DNA of 64,000 nucleotides. Origin: Acidobacteriota bacterium. GTDB taxonomy: Bacteria; Acidobacteriota; Thermoanaerobaculia; Gp7-AA8. A program made the position numbers and the translations under genes. Below are positions 7,186 through 16,385 of this stretch, one piece after another (positions within the stretch are counted from its first letter, which is position 1; each line of letters opens with the position of its first letter). The notes beneath the pieces are model-generated. The model did no database searches and was not told the DNA's origin. It saw only the letters and a program-made list of their open reading frames with translations. Location: contig QHVT01000003.1 of assembly GCA_003223645.1 (NCBI GenBank), forward strand, positions 1 through 64,000, written 5' to 3'.

Positions 7186-9333
7186 ATGTTATTAAGAGTA
7201 CTGCTCGCTGCGCTCATGACGTTCAGTGCGATGGCGGCCGAGGTGCGCCTCGGGCCGGAGACGCCGCTATCGGCAGAGATTGAGATCGTTCCGGCGGCAC
7301 ACCCGCAATATCCCATCAGCATCGCGCCGAGCGGCAGCGATTTTCTCGCGCTGTGGCAGACCGTCGCCGGCACGCAGCAGACATTCCAGCTCGGACGCAT
7401 CGGCGCGAGCGCGGCCTACTTCATTCCGGGCGCGAGCTCCGCGGTGATGGCCGTGGACGGCGATGAATCGCTCATCGCCTTCGTGAGCGGCTCGACCGTC
7501 TACGTGCAGCGCGCCGGCAGCGACGGCCAGCTCCTCGGCGAGCCGCGCATCGTCACGTCGAAGGTGGTGTCGCCGCAGGTCACGCATCTCCTCTTCGACG
7601 GCTCCGCGTTTCTCCTGCTCGTATTGGACAAGATCGGCATGACGACGGTGCTGGTCGTCGATCGCGAAGGCACGATCGTGCGCGAGCTGGCGCCGTTTTG
7701 GCGCGTGCTGTGGGCGGGCGTGCAGAACGGCGAGTTTGCCGCCATCGACGGGACCGACCTGACGGCTTACGTGCTGCATCGCTTCTCCGCGTTCGAGCCG
7801 CGCACGGACGTTCCGTTGAACCTTCCCAAAGACGACATCTCGTTCGTCGCCGCGTCGCCGAATCACATTTTTGTCGGCGAGCGCGAAACCGCGACGCTTC
7901 TCGAGCTCGACGGCCGGGTTGTCCGGCAGATCGGCAAAATGCCCTGCACTCCCAGCGAGCGGCGTTCGCAGAGCGCCTGGTGGGACGGCATTCATTTCGT
8001 GTCTACCTGCCTCGATGGCTTCGGACGGTTGGATGCGACGCGTTACATGGAAGACGGCACGCTCGACGGCGCCCCGACGTTGTTGTCGTTGACGGCCGAT
8101 CGCGTTCCGCTGTTCGCGACGAACCGAACGGACCAGTTGCTCGTCTGGCCCGATCATCACTTCAGCAGCGAGTCCGACGTGGTCGCGCGCGTCGTGCACG
8201 GGTCCGACAGCGTTGCGCCCGGCGCGGAACTGCAGCTCGTGTCGTATTCGGGACGTCCGCAGCGCGCGGTGCAGATCGCGCGTCGCGGAGAACGTCGCGC
8301 GTCCGCGTGGCGAGACGATACAGCGACGAGAATCGATGTGCTCGTCGACGGAAAGGACAGGATCACGCAGACGTTCGATCATCACATCGGCCGGCCGGCG
8401 ATCGCCGCCGGCGAAACCGCGTTTCTCGAAGCATTCAACGATCCGATTCAGGAACGCCTTTTTGCGCTGCTGATTCCGTTCTCGGGCACGCCTGCGAGCC
8501 CGGTCGACCTCACGAGCTCCGGCGGTTTCGACGACATTCCCGGCATCGTCTATCGCAATCCGCGGTTCAGCGCCGCGATCGGATACCTCGAGCCGAGACG
8601 ATCGACCTACGAAGTTCACGTCGGCAATGTGCGTGAGGACAACGTCGTCCTTCCCGATCAGACGTTCGGAGTTCCGGGCGACTACAGCGCGCCCTATCTG
8701 GTGCTCCCGTTATGGACCGGCGGAGAGCTTCGCGTCGCGATTGCAGGCCTCGGCGGCGGCATGCATTATTCGCCGGGCGTCTTTCCCTATTGGTTCGGCT
8801 TCTCCGTGGCGAGCGCCGGAGTGAATCCGGTCGAGGTGCTCCGCACACAGTGGTTCTATCTCGGCCCCACGATCCGAACCGCGTTCGCGCCCGGCCCCGG
8901 ACGGCTCGCGATCGCGTGGGTCGACGGCGAGCTGCAGTCGCAGCTTCGCTTCGCGCAGATCTTGCCGGATGGATCGCGCGTGCTCACGGACCCGCGACTG
9001 ATCCCGGACGAATCGGCACCGGCCGAAGTCGCAGTCGTGTGGAACGGCACGGAATACGTCGTCGCCTGGAGCGGCCGCGTTGCCGGCGAAACTTCGAATC
9101 GCATCCGCGCGATGCGAGTCGACGTCAACGGACAGCTGCTCGATGCCTCGCCGATCGCGATCTCACCTCTCGGCGCGACGACCGACCGCCCGTCGTTCGC
9201 CGTCACCTCGACGGGAGTCGAGATCGCGTACACACGCTTCGACGAGCAAACCGGCGGTTCACCGCGCGCGTTCGTGCGTTCGCTCGATCGGCTGCCGGCG
9301 CCAATCCTGCGGCGTACGGCGGTGCGCCACTAA
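7186..9333 (+). CDS. Secreted hypothetical protein, repeat-rich, C-terminal AVRH
   Basis: 715 residues with a signal peptide (MLLRVLLAALMTFSAMAAE). The mature part has repeating beta-strand-rich blocks (for example WNGTEYVVAWSG, LAIAWVDGE, FLALWQT) reminiscent of beta-propeller blades in extracellular proteins. No catalytic motif was recognised. The C-terminus is ILRRTAVRH, a tail shared with two other secreted proteins in the window (ends VVRH and AVRH). The last 4 bp overlap the convergent TetR gene. Function unknown. Confidence 0.8.
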   Translation: MLLRVLLAALMTFSAMAAEVRLGPETPLSAEIEIVPAAHPQYPISIAPSGSDFLALWQTVAGTQQTFQLGRIGASAAYFIPGASSAVMAVDGDESLIAFVSGSTVYVQRAGSDGQLLGEPRIVTSKVVSPQVTHLLFDGSAFLLLVLDKIGMTTVLVVDREGTIVRELAPFWRVLWAGVQNGEFAAIDGTDLTAYVLHRFSAFEPRTDVPLNLPKDDISFVAASPNHIFVGERETATLLELDGRVVRQIGKMPCTPSERRSQSAWWDGIHFVSTCLDGFGRLDATRYMEDGTLDGAPTLLSLTADRVPLFATNRTDQLLVWPDHHFSSESDVVARVVHGSDSVAPGAELQLVSYSGRPQRAVQIARRGERRASAWRDDTATRIDVLVDGKDRITQTFDHHIGRPAIAAGETAFLEAFNDPIQERLFALLIPFSGTPASPVDLTSSGGFDDIPGIVYRNPRFSAAIGYLEPRRSTYEVHVGNVREDNVVLPDQTFGVPGDYSAPYLVLPLWTGGELRVAIAGLGGGMHYSPGVFPYWFGFSVASAGVNPVEVLRTQWFYLGPTIRTAFAPGPGRLAIAWVDGELQSQLRFAQILPDGSRVLTDPRLIPDESAPAEVAVVWNGTEYVVAWSGRVAGETSNRIRAMRVDVNGQLLDASPIAISPLGATTDRPSFAVTSTGVEIAYTRFDEQTGGSPRAFVRSLDRLPAPILRRTAVRH

Positions 9334-9950
9334 TCGCGCTTGCAGATCCCGTTGCGCACGATGTCCGCGATCTCGTGGACCATCTGCTCGAACCCTTTTC
9401 CGAACGGATCGGGAACGCCGAAGAGGATCTCCAGCGAGAAGTAGTTGAAGTAGAGCCGCGCGGTGAAGAGCAGCGCGTCGGTCGGCGAGACGTTCGGACG
9501 CAGCTTCGCGCGGACCTCTTCGATCGATCCCTGCTGCTCGAAGAAGCGCGTGAAGCGGTCGGCCATCGCGCCGTAGAACGTCTGGAGGTGCGTGCCGCCG
9601 AACTCGATCACGTCGACGTAGATGAGCGCGAGGTAGTCGCGGAACTGGCGCACGTTCGCGCGCGCCGCGAAGCCGAGCTCCTCGATGTTGTCGGGAAAGC
9701 GCTGGGTGGTGTGCAGCGCGCGCATGAACGGAGAGCGCTGCGTCTCGCTGATCTCGAGATACTCGTCGATCAGCGCGCGGAAGATCGTCTCCTTGTCGGG
9801 GAAGTGATGGTAGACGTTGCCGGTGGAGACGCGCGCGCGGTCGGCGATGTCGCGCACGGTCGTGGCGCGATACCCCTGATGCGAGAACAAATGCAGCGCC
9901 GCATCGAGAACAGCGCGCCGCGATCGCTCTGACTTTTCCTCCCTCTGCAT
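9330..9950 (-). CDS. TetR/AcrR-family transcriptional regulator
   Basis: 206 residues. The N-terminal helix-turn-helix (about 10-56) shows the TetR signature: LDAALHLFSHQGYRATTVRDIADRA..., then STGNVYHHFPDKE. The C-terminal ligand/dimer domain is of the YfiR/TetR_C type. It is divergently transcribed from the MFS transporter gene, the classic arrangement for a repressor controlling an efflux pump. A 12-bp perfect palindrome in the intergenic region (10032-10043) is a possible operator. The inducer is unknown. Confidence 0.93.
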   Translation of the reverse strand: MQREEKSERSRRAVLDAALHLFSHQGYRATTVRDIADRARVSTGNVYHHFPDKETIFRALIDEYLEISETQRSPFMRALHTTQRFPDNIEELGFAARANVRQFRDYLALIYVDVIEFGGTHLQTFYGAMADRFTRFFEQQGSIEEVRAKLRPNVSPTDALLFTARLYFNYFSLEILFGVPDPFGKGFEQMVHEIADIVRNGICKRD

Positions 9951-10031
9951 CCCCGGGCCTGACAGCGGGAGTATATCGGTTGCGCGGTCATGCCGTTAGG
10001 CGCAATGCCCTCCAGCCTGACGCGAGCGGAA

Positions 10032-10043
10032 CAGTTGCAACTG
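10032..10043. promoter_or_regulatory. Candidate operator palindrome
   Basis: Perfect 12-bp palindrome cagttgcaactg in the 164-bp gap between the divergent TetR and MFS genes. The position suits a TetR-type operator, but one short palindrome can occur by chance. The same gap contains a degenerate gatggca-type heptamer palindrome (about 10046-10099). Confidence 0.35.
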
Positions 10044-10114
10044 ATCGATGGCAGATGGTGGCTGGCTGGCCGTCTCGTTCCGCTCTCCGCCATCCGTCGT
10101 ACACTCGCCGCGCA

Positions 10115-11341
10115 TTGACGATCTCGCCGTACGCCTCCCTCCGCGTCCGCGACTTCCGACGTCTTCTCCTCGCGCACGGCACGCTGACCGTCGCGCGCGA
10201 AGCGCAGATCGTCGTCATCGGCTGGCAGGTCTACGAGCTGACGCACGATCCGCTGACTCTCGGCCTCATCGGACTCGCCGAGGCGCTGCCGTTCATCGCG
10301 ATCGCGTTGTATGCGGGGCATCTCGCCGACCGTGCGCCGCGCCGCACGATCGCGATCGGCGGCGCGTTCGCGGTCATGTGCTCCGCGGTTGCGCTGCTTT
10401 TGCTCACGATCACGCCCGGCGCGATCGCGGTGACGCGCGTCTGGCCGATCTACGTCGTGATCTCGCTCAGCGCGATCGCGCGCAGTCTGATGCGGCCGGC
10501 GGTTTTCGCGCTTTCGGCCGAAGTGCTGCCGCGCGAGTTGTATCCGAACGCCGTCGCGTGGCGGTCCTCGACGTGGCATCTCGCGGCCATTGCGGGACCG
10601 GCCGCGGGCGGCGTGTTGTACGGATTCTCGGGACCGGCGCTCGCGTACAGCGTCGTCATCATCGGGATGGCGCTCGGCGTCGCGATCCTTCTTTCGCTGC
10701 AGCATCGCGCGGCACCGGCTGCATCCGACGACGTGCCGATCGGTGAGAGTCTGAAGAGCGGCATTCGTTTCGTAATGAGCGAGCAGGTGTTGCTCGCGGC
10801 GATGACACTCGATCTTTTCGCAGTTTTGTTCGGCGGCGCGGTCGCGCTGTTGCCCGCATTCGCGACACTCCTCGGCTCGGGACCGGAAGGACTGGGCATC
10901 CTGCGTGCGGCGCCGGCGATCGGCTCGATCGGCACCGGCATCGTCGTCGCGCATCGTCCTCCGATGAGGAGCGCCGGCCGCTCCGTGTTCATTGCCGTCG
11001 CGGGCTTCGGCGTCTGCATGATCGCGTTCGCGCTGTCGCGCTCGTTCTGGCTCTCGTTCACGCTGCTCATCGTCAGCGGCGCGTGCGACAACGTGAGCGT
11101 GGTCATCCGCTCGACTCTGTTGCAGACGCGCACGCCGCAGCATCTCCTCGGGCGGGTGTCCGCGGTCAATCAGATCTTCATCGGCTCATCGAACGAGATC
11201 GGCGAGTTCGAGTCCGGTGTCGCGGCACGCCTCCTCGGCGTCGTTCCGTCCGTCATTTTCGGCGGATGCATGACTCTACTCGTCGTAGCGGCCGTCGCCT
11301 GGCGCTCGCCGCAGCTGCGCAAGATGCGCGGCCTAATTTAG
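10115..11341 (+). CDS. MFS transporter (EntS-like)
   Basis: About 408 residues from a TTG at 10115 (LTISPYASLRVRDFRRLLLA). The longer frame from 9980 would add a non-conserved stretch containing repeat-derived sequence. Twelve hydrophobic segments are visible, with the MFS loop motif GHLADRAPRRT between TM2 and TM3. The protein resembles the enterobactin-exporter/EntS branch of the major facilitator superfamily (PF05977-like). Probably exports a small molecule under control of the divergent TetR regulator. The 3' end overlaps the convergent PhoX-like gene by 4 bp. Confidence 0.85.
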   Translation: MTISPYASLRVRDFRRLLLAHGTLTVAREAQIVVIGWQVYELTHDPLTLGLIGLAEALPFIAIALYAGHLADRAPRRTIAIGGAFAVMCSAVALLLLTITPGAIAVTRVWPIYVVISLSAIARSLMRPAVFALSAEVLPRELYPNAVAWRSSTWHLAAIAGPAAGGVLYGFSGPALAYSVVIIGMALGVAILLSLQHRAAPAASDDVPIGESLKSGIRFVMSEQVLLAAMTLDLFAVLFGGAVALLPAFATLLGSGPEGLGILRAAPAIGSIGTGIVVAHRPPMRSAGRSVFIAVAGFGVCMIAFALSRSFWLSFTLLIVSGACDNVSVVIRSTLLQTRTPQHLLGRVSAVNQIFIGSSNEIGEFESGVAARLLGVVPSVIFGGCMTLLVVAAVAWRSPQLRKMRGLI

Positions 11342-12639
11342 TGACGGACGACGCGTCGCCGCGGCGGCGTCAAATGCATCGCCAGTAGTTGTCCACCCTG
11401 GACGACTTCGCCGCTTGCGGGCGTGTGCGTCTGCACGTCGAAGAGAATCCAGCCGTCGCCGAGGATGTCGGATGCGTCGATGACGCCGGACGACTCCTCG
11501 GAGGTCGAGATCGCGCGCGGTCCGTCGAATAGCGCGGGATCGTGTTGCGCGATGAGCTCGAGTTTGTCGGTCGCGGGATCGTAGCGCCAGATCCTCGCGA
11601 CGAGCGGGCCGTCCGGATCTTCCTGGATGATCACGTCGCCGCGCGCGCGCACGACGATGTTGTCCATCATCTTCGGTCCTTCGGTGCCGTCGAGCATGAC
11701 GTCGAGTCGTCCGCCGCGCGCGGGGTCGGCGAGATCGTCGAAGCGCAATCGCCACAATCTCGAGAAGCCGTTGAAGGTGGCAGTGGTGACGAAGTAGAAG
11801 TCGTTGGGATGCGTCGGGTCCCACGCGCCGTCTTCGGTGCGCTCCCACTGCGTGCCGCCCGCGGACGCACTGAGCGCGCGTTGAAAGGCGCCGCCGCTGA
11901 TGTTCGAGAGATTGCCGAGGTTGAGGAGCTGGAACGTGCTGCCGGCGGCGCGGACGACGTAAAGCGAGCCGTTGGTGAGACCTGCGCGCTCGATCGCATT
12001 GCCGGTCGCGCGCTTGTCGCCGATATAGACGTAGAGAAAACCGCCGTTCACGTCGTCGAGCCCGACGACGATCGTCTTGAACGCGGTCGGATGCGGCACC
12101 GCGTTCTCCCACTGAGCGTGACCGAAGCGCGGGAGCTCATATGACGTGCCGTCGAGCAGATGTGCGAACACGCGGCCTTCGAACGTTTCTTCACCGTCGA
12201 AAAAAATGCCGGTCGCGCGATCGAACGTTGCGGAGCAGAGACTCGTGAGCGCGACTCCTTTCGCGGGTGGCTCGTACGAATTCCTGTCGCGATTCCAGAC
12301 CGACACTTGTTGAATCAAATCGCTGCCGGCGATGACGGCGAAGTCGCTCTTGCGGATCGTCCACTTCGAAACGAACCCGCCGCGTGCTCCGTGCGCGTGC
12401 ATTGGCCCGTTCGGCGGCCCGATCTCGTGGTTCATCAGCACGGTGAACGTACCGTCGCCGTTGTCGAACGCGCCGAGTCCGTCGGGCACGCCGACCATCA
12501 CATAGCCGTTCACGCGATCGCCGGCAGTGAGCAGCGAGATCGTGTTGGCGCCGGGCGCAATGGGAAGAACGTATGGCGGCGTGGACGTGCTCGGCCCGGC
12601 CGAGGTCGCCAGCGTGGCCGCGAGAACGTATGCGAACAT
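11338..12639 (-). CDS. Secreted PhoX-like (DUF839) protein
   Basis: 433 residues with a signal peptide (MFAYVLAATLATSAG); a GTG two codons upstream is an alternative start. The sequence resembles the PhoX/DUF839 beta-propeller family: an NHEIGPPNG motif, DGEETFEGR, EDGAWDPTHPNDFYF, and a metal-binding-type EDPDG near the end. PhoX enzymes are calcium/iron-dependent phosphatases, usually exported. A phosphatase function here is inferred from resemblance only. The C-terminal end is PPRRRVVRH, one of three xVRH tails in this window. Confidence 0.75.
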   Translation of the reverse strand: MFAYVLAATLATSAGPSTSTPPYVLPIAPGANTISLLTAGDRVNGYVMVGVPDGLGAFDNGDGTFTVLMNHEIGPPNGPMHAHGARGGFVSKWTIRKSDFAVIAGSDLIQQVSVWNRDRNSYEPPAKGVALTSLCSATFDRATGIFFDGEETFEGRVFAHLLDGTSYELPRFGHAQWENAVPHPTAFKTIVVGLDDVNGGFLYVYIGDKRATGNAIERAGLTNGSLYVVRAAGSTFQLLNLGNLSNISGGAFQRALSASAGGTQWERTEDGAWDPTHPNDFYFVTTATFNGFSRLWRLRFDDLADPARGGRLDVMLDGTEGPKMMDNIVVRARGDVIIQEDPDGPLVARIWRYDPATDKLELIAQHDPALFDGPRAISTSEESSGVIDASDILGDGWILFDVQTHTPASGEVVQGGQLLAMHLTPPRRRVVRH

Positions 12640-12684
12640 CTTCACAGTGTAGATTTTTTTGACGCGCGCGATAGGCTGCCGTTG

Positions 12685-13719
12685 ATGATGAAAGGCCGCG
12701 GCGCCAGCTGGAACCCGCAGAACCGCTTCGAGACGCTCGCATACGCCGTCGACGATGAAGCGGAGCGCGACGAGAACGCGCCGAAGACGCTCTACCTGCG
12801 CGATCCGTCGCGCTCGATCATCGCCACGAACGACAGTCCCGACGTCGGCTTCGACGCCAGCATCAATCCGTATCGCGGCTGCGAGCACGGCTGCATCTAC
12901 TGTTACGCGCGCCCCACCCACGAGTACCTCGGCTTCTCCGCCGGTCTCGACTTCGAGACGAAGATCCTGGTGAAGGAAGACGCGCCGCAACTCCTGCGCG
13001 AAGAGCTCAACAAGAAGTCGTGGGAGCCGAAGACGATCGCGATCAGCGGCGTGACCGATCCTTATCAGCCGATCGAGCGCCGGCTCGGCATCACGCGCGG
13101 CTGCATCGAAGTGCTCGCCGACTTCCGCAATCCGGTCGGCATCATCACGAAGAACGCGCTCGTCACGCGCGACGTCGACGTGCTCGGCGAGATGTCGACG
13201 TGGAACGGCACGCGCGTGTTCCTCTCCGTCACGTCGCTCGACCCGAACGTGCACCGCACGATGGAGCCGCGCACGTCGACGCCGGAGCTGCGCCTCGAAG
13301 CGATTCGCACGCTGAGCGCGGCCGGCATTCCCGTCGGCGTCATGGTCGCGCCGGTCGTCCCCGGCCTCACCGACCACGAAATGCCGGCCATCCTCAAAGC
13401 CGCGCGCGACGCCGGCGCGCAGTGGGCGGGCTTCGTCGTCCTGCGTCTGCCATGGGCCGTCGCGCCGCTGTTCGAGCAGTGGCTCGAAGAAAACTTTTCC
13501 GACCGCAAAGACAAAGTGCTGAACCGCGTGCGCGACTTGCGCGGAGGCAAGTTGTACGACGCGCAGTGGGGCGTTCGCGGAAGAGGCGAAGGCATCTTCG
13601 CCGAACAGATCGAAGCGCTGTTCGACGTCACGTGCAGGAAGCTGGGGTTGAATGAGAAGGACTACGAGCTGAATACGTCGATGTTCAGGAGGCGGACGGC
13701 ACAGGCTTCGCTGTGGTGA
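12685..13719 (+). CDS. PA0069-family (SplB-like) radical SAM protein
   Basis: 344 residues from ATGATG at 12685; the longer upstream frame is antisense to the PhoX-like gene and is not used. The radical SAM cluster motif is CEHGCIYCYA (CxxxCxxC) around residue 70. It is followed by the family-specific PTHEYLGFSAGLDFETKI, GVTDPYQPIE and VGIITKN segments, which identify the Rv2578c/PA0069 group related to spore photoproduct lyase. The substrate of this group is unknown. It is divergent from the PhoX-like gene with a gap of only 45 bp. Confidence 0.9.
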   Translation: MMKGRGASWNPQNRFETLAYAVDDEAERDENAPKTLYLRDPSRSIIATNDSPDVGFDASINPYRGCEHGCIYCYARPTHEYLGFSAGLDFETKILVKEDAPQLLREELNKKSWEPKTIAISGVTDPYQPIERRLGITRGCIEVLADFRNPVGIITKNALVTRDVDVLGEMSTWNGTRVFLSVTSLDPNVHRTMEPRTSTPELRLEAIRTLSAAGIPVGVMVAPVVPGLTDHEMPAILKAARDAGAQWAGFVVLRLPWAVAPLFEQWLEENFSDRKDKVLNRVRDLRGGKLYDAQWGVRGRGEGIFAEQIEALFDVTCRKLGLNEKDYELNTSMFRRRTAQASLW

Positions 13720-13727
13720 GTGCTTCT

Positions 13728-13797
13728 GTGGAGCGGCGGCCGCTTCGGCCGTCGGTTCTCGCGAGGATCGGCGGCCGAGAGCGGCCGCCGCTCCACT
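13728..13797. repeat. Palindromic repeat, family B
   Basis: Arms tgtggagcggcggccgcttc and gcggccgccgctccact with a short loop. It lies 8 bp after the radical SAM stop codon and just upstream of the Nudix gene. Confidence 0.85.
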
Positions 13798-13835
13798 GGT
13801 TTTTCGTGATTAAGTTTCTCGAACGGTGTCGCACC

Positions 13836-14318
13836 ATGAAATCAATCTTCGAAGGCAAGAACATCCTCGTCCTCGAGCGCGATGACTGGGAATTCGTCGA
13901 GCGCAAGAAAGGCAAAGAAGCGGTCGCGGTGATCGCGGAGACGGAAGACGGCGAGCTGATTCTCACCGAGCAGTTCCGGCGCCCCGTGAACGCGCGCGTC
14001 ATCGACTTTCCGGCGGGACTTGTCGAAGACGACGGTCCCGAGGCGACGGCGAAAAAGGAGCTGGAAGAAGAAACCGGCTACACGTGCGACTCCGTCGAGC
14101 TGCTTGCCAAGGGTCCGACCTCACCGGGCATCACATCGGAGATCGTCAGCATTTATCGCGCGCATGGTGTACGGCGGGTGGGGGATGGGGGTGGGGTGGA
14201 CAGCGAGCAGATCACCGTGCATCGTGTTCCACTGCAGGAAGTGCACGCGTGGCTGGAAAAGCAAAACGCGCTGATCGATCTCAAAGTCGGTATTTACTTC
14301 GGTTGTGGTGACCGCTGA
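13836..14318 (+). CDS. Nudix hydrolase (ADP-ribose pyrophosphatase-like)
   Basis: 160 residues from ATG at 13836 (MKSIFEGKNILVLERDDWEF). The Nudix box is present as AGLVED then KKELEEETGY (about residues 66-88). It appears one residue shorter than the canonical GX5EX7REUXEEXGU spacing and has Lys for the usual Arg. The overall pattern (EQFRRPVNARVIDFPAGLVEDD) matches NudF/ADP-ribose pyrophosphatases, which hydrolyse nucleoside diphosphate derivatives. The stop codon lies within the following palindrome. Confidence 0.87.
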   Translation: MKSIFEGKNILVLERDDWEFVERKKGKEAVAVIAETEDGELILTEQFRRPVNARVIDFPAGLVEDDGPEATAKKELEEETGYTCDSVELLAKGPTSPGITSEIVSIYRAHGVRRVGDGGGVDSEQITVHRVPLQEVHAWLEKQNALIDLKVGIYFGCGDR

Positions 14319-14399
14319 CCTCAGCGGTCACAGCGCCGCCTCACGGCGGCCGGCGGCGCGTAGCGCCGCCGCGACCGCTGAGGGCAGCGGTCGCCACAA
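14303..14399. repeat. Compound palindrome between convergent genes
   Basis: Outer arms ttgtggtgaccgctgacc and its complement ending cagcggtcgccacaa enclose a second hairpin (gcgccgcctcacggcggc, then ggcggcgcgtagcgccgcc). It overlaps the Nudix stop codon and ends five bases before the oxidoreductase stop. It may act as a bidirectional terminator. Confidence 0.8.
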
Positions 14400-14404
14400 A
14401 GCCA

Positions 14405-15337
14405 TCAGCTCATCCGCAGCACAATCTTTCCAAAGTGCTGATTCGACGCCATCAGCTGATGCGCTTCGTCCGCGCGCTCGAGCGGGAACACTTTCGAGAT
14501 GACCGGCCGTACGCGTCCCGCTTCGAGATCGGCGCCAAATTGGTCGAGGAATGCGCGCACGATCGCTGCTTTCGATTCGACGCTGCGTGAGCGAAGAGTC
14601 GAGCCGATGATCTGCGCGCGTTTGCCGAGAAGCGTGCTCACATCGACTTCGGCCGTGCGCTGGCCGCCCATGCCGCCGATGATGACGATGCGGCCGTCGA
14701 GTGCGAGCGCGTCGAGGTCGCGGGCAAGGTAGCGCGCGCCGACGTGGTCGAGGATCACGTTCGCGCCGCGCGCTTTCTCGACGAAGTCCTCGGTCTTGTA
14801 GTTGATCGCGACGTCCGCGCCGTGCGCGACGCACTGCGCGCACTTTTCGTCCGAGCCAGCCGTCACGATCACGCGCATGCCGGCGAGTTTGCAGAGCGTC
14901 GTCCCGGCCGTGCCGACTCCGCTGCCGCCGCCGTGTATCAACACGATCTCCCCTCGCTGCGCTCGTGCGAGGAGAAAGATGTTGAGGAACGCGGTGAGAA
15001 ACACTTCCGGAATCGCCGCCGCGTCTTCGTCGCTCAGCGCGTCGGGCACGCGCATCACCGATCCCTTGTGCACCGCGACCTGTTCCGCGTATCCGCCACC
15101 CGCCAGCAGCGCCATCACGCGCTCGCCGCTGTTCGCGTCGACGCCCGCGCATTCGAGGCCGAGGATGTCGGAGGCGCCGGGCGGCGGCGGGTAGTGACCG
15201 TCGCGCTGCAAGAGGTCGGCGCGATTCACGCCGCACGCGCGAACGTTGATGAGAATGTCGTTCGGTCCCGGCGTCGGTGACGGAACGTTTTCGATGTGAA
15301 GAGCTTTGTCGCGAACGACGATGGCGCGCATGGGCAT
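14405..15337 (-). CDS. NAD(P)H:quinone oxidoreductase, zinc-free MDR family
   Basis: 310 residues. The N-terminal GroES-like domain (AIVVRDKALHIENVPSPTPGPNDILINVRACGVNRADLLQR) and a Rossmann domain with IHGGGSGVGTAG place it in the quinone reductase/PIG3 (TP53I3-like) branch of medium-chain dehydrogenases. The zinc-binding cysteine cluster is absent, as expected for this branch. The GxNRADLLQR-GxYPPPPGAS pattern is characteristic. Predicted cytoplasmic NADPH-dependent reductase of quinones or other electrophiles. An in-frame ATG at 15331 is an alternative start. A heptamer palindrome lies immediately upstream. Confidence 0.88.
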   Translation of the reverse strand: MPMRAIVVRDKALHIENVPSPTPGPNDILINVRACGVNRADLLQRDGHYPPPPGASDILGLECAGVDANSGERVMALLAGGGYAEQVAVHKGSVMRVPDALSDEDAAAIPEVFLTAFLNIFLLARAQRGEIVLIHGGGSGVGTAGTTLCKLAGMRVIVTAGSDEKCAQCVAHGADVAINYKTEDFVEKARGANVILDHVGARYLARDLDALALDGRIVIIGGMGGQRTAEVDVSTLLGKRAQIIGSTLRSRSVESKAAIVRAFLDQFGADLEAGRVRPVISKVFPLERADEAHQLMASNQHFGKIVLRMS

Positions 15338-15341
15338 GAAA

Positions 15342-15443
15342 ATAGATCAGAAAGCAGAAAGCAGAAAGGCCAGAAAGAACCTATGCGGATACTGGCTTTC
15401 CAATTTCTGCTTTCTGCTTTCTGCTTTTTGCTTTCTGATCTAT
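15342..15443. repeat. Palindrome with tandem 7-bp units (agaaagc type)
   Basis: The left arm begins atagatcagaaagcagaaagc. The right arm is tttctgc repeated and ends gctttctgatctat. It fills the gap between the divergent oxidoreductase and ABC transporter genes, so any promoters must lie within or beside it. Confidence 0.88.
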
Positions 15444-15455
15444 CTTCTCGCGCGC

Positions 15456-16385
15456 GTGACCGAGAACAGCCCGGCGATCTCCTGCAAGGATCTGAAGAAG
15501 CACTATGACGACGTGAAGGCGGTCGACGGGATCGATCTGCTCGTCGAGCGCGGCGAGTGTTTCGGTCTCCTCGGTCCGAACGGTGCGGGGAAGACGACCA
15601 CGATCGAGATTCTCGAAGGGATCAACACGCCGGACTCCGGCGACGTCAGCATCCTTGGCATGTCGTGGCGCGATCGCCCGCGCGACTTGCGCGAGCGCAT
15701 CGGCATCTCGCTGCAGGAAACGCAGTTCTCCGACAAGCTCACGGTCTTCGAGACGCTGCGTCTGTTCCGCGCGTTTTATCGCGACGGCCACGATCCCGAG
15801 GAGCTGCTGCGCGATCTGTCGCTCGATGAGAAACGCAACGCGCGCGTCGGCAAGTTGTCGGGCGGGCAGAAGCAGCGGCTCGCCGTCTCGTGCGCGCTCG
15901 TCGGGCGACCGGACATCCTCTTCCTCGACGAGCCGACGACGGGACTCGATCCACAGAGCCGTCTGCAGTTGTGGGAAGTGGTGAGCCGCTTTCGTGAAGG
16001 CGGCGGGACGGTGCTGCTCACGACGCACTACATGGAAGAAGCAGAGCGGTTGTGCGACCGCATCGCGATCGTCGATCACGGACATCGCATCGCCCTCGGG
16101 ACGCCGAAAGACTTGATCGCGAAGCTCGAAGCGCCGCACATCATCGAGTTCACGAGCGAGCCGGCGATCGAAGAAAGCGCGTTCAGCGGCGTCGCCGGAT
16201 TTCACGGCGCGACGCCGCGCGGCAACGGCTTCGCGCTGCGCGTCGACTCGCTCGCCGTCGCGGTGCCGCAGGTGCTCGACGTCATCGAGGCGCGCGGTGC
16301 GAAGCTGATCACGCTCACCACGCACGCGGCGACGCTCGAGGATTTGTTCGTGGCGATGACGGGGAGGGAGCTGCGCGATGCCTGA
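15456..16385 (+). CDS. ABC-2 type transporter ATP-binding protein
   Basis: 309 residues from GTG at 15456; the frame further upstream is repeat-derived. Walker A GPNGAGKTT, signature LSGGQKQRLAV, Walker B ILFLDEPTTGLD and the switch His in LLTTHYMEEAE are all intact. A C-terminal DUF4162-like extension (IEFTSEPAIEES...TLEDLFVAMTGREL) is typical of NodI/CcmA-type ATPases that pair with ABC-2 permeases. It overlaps the permease gene by 8 bp, giving a two-gene operon. Substrate unknown; drug, lipid or polysaccharide export are the usual roles. Confidence 0.93.
   Translation: MTENSPAISCKDLKKHYDDVKAVDGIDLLVERGECFGLLGPNGAGKTTTIEILEGINTPDSGDVSILGMSWRDRPRDLRERIGISLQETQFSDKLTVFETLRLFRAFYRDGHDPEELLRDLSLDEKRNARVGKLSGGQKQRLAVSCALVGRPDILFLDEPTTGLDPQSRLQLWEVVSRFREGGGTVLLTTHYMEEAERLCDRIAIVDHGHRIALGTPKDLIAKLEAPHIIEFTSEPAIEESAFSGVAGFHGATPRGNGFALRVDSLAVAVPQVLDVIEARGAKLITLTTHAATLEDLFVAMTGRELRDA

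Noticed and set aside
12160-12684. N-terminal extension of the radical SAM gene
   Set aside because: It is antisense to the PhoX-like gene and low in recognisable protein features; ATGATG at 12685 matches the family start.
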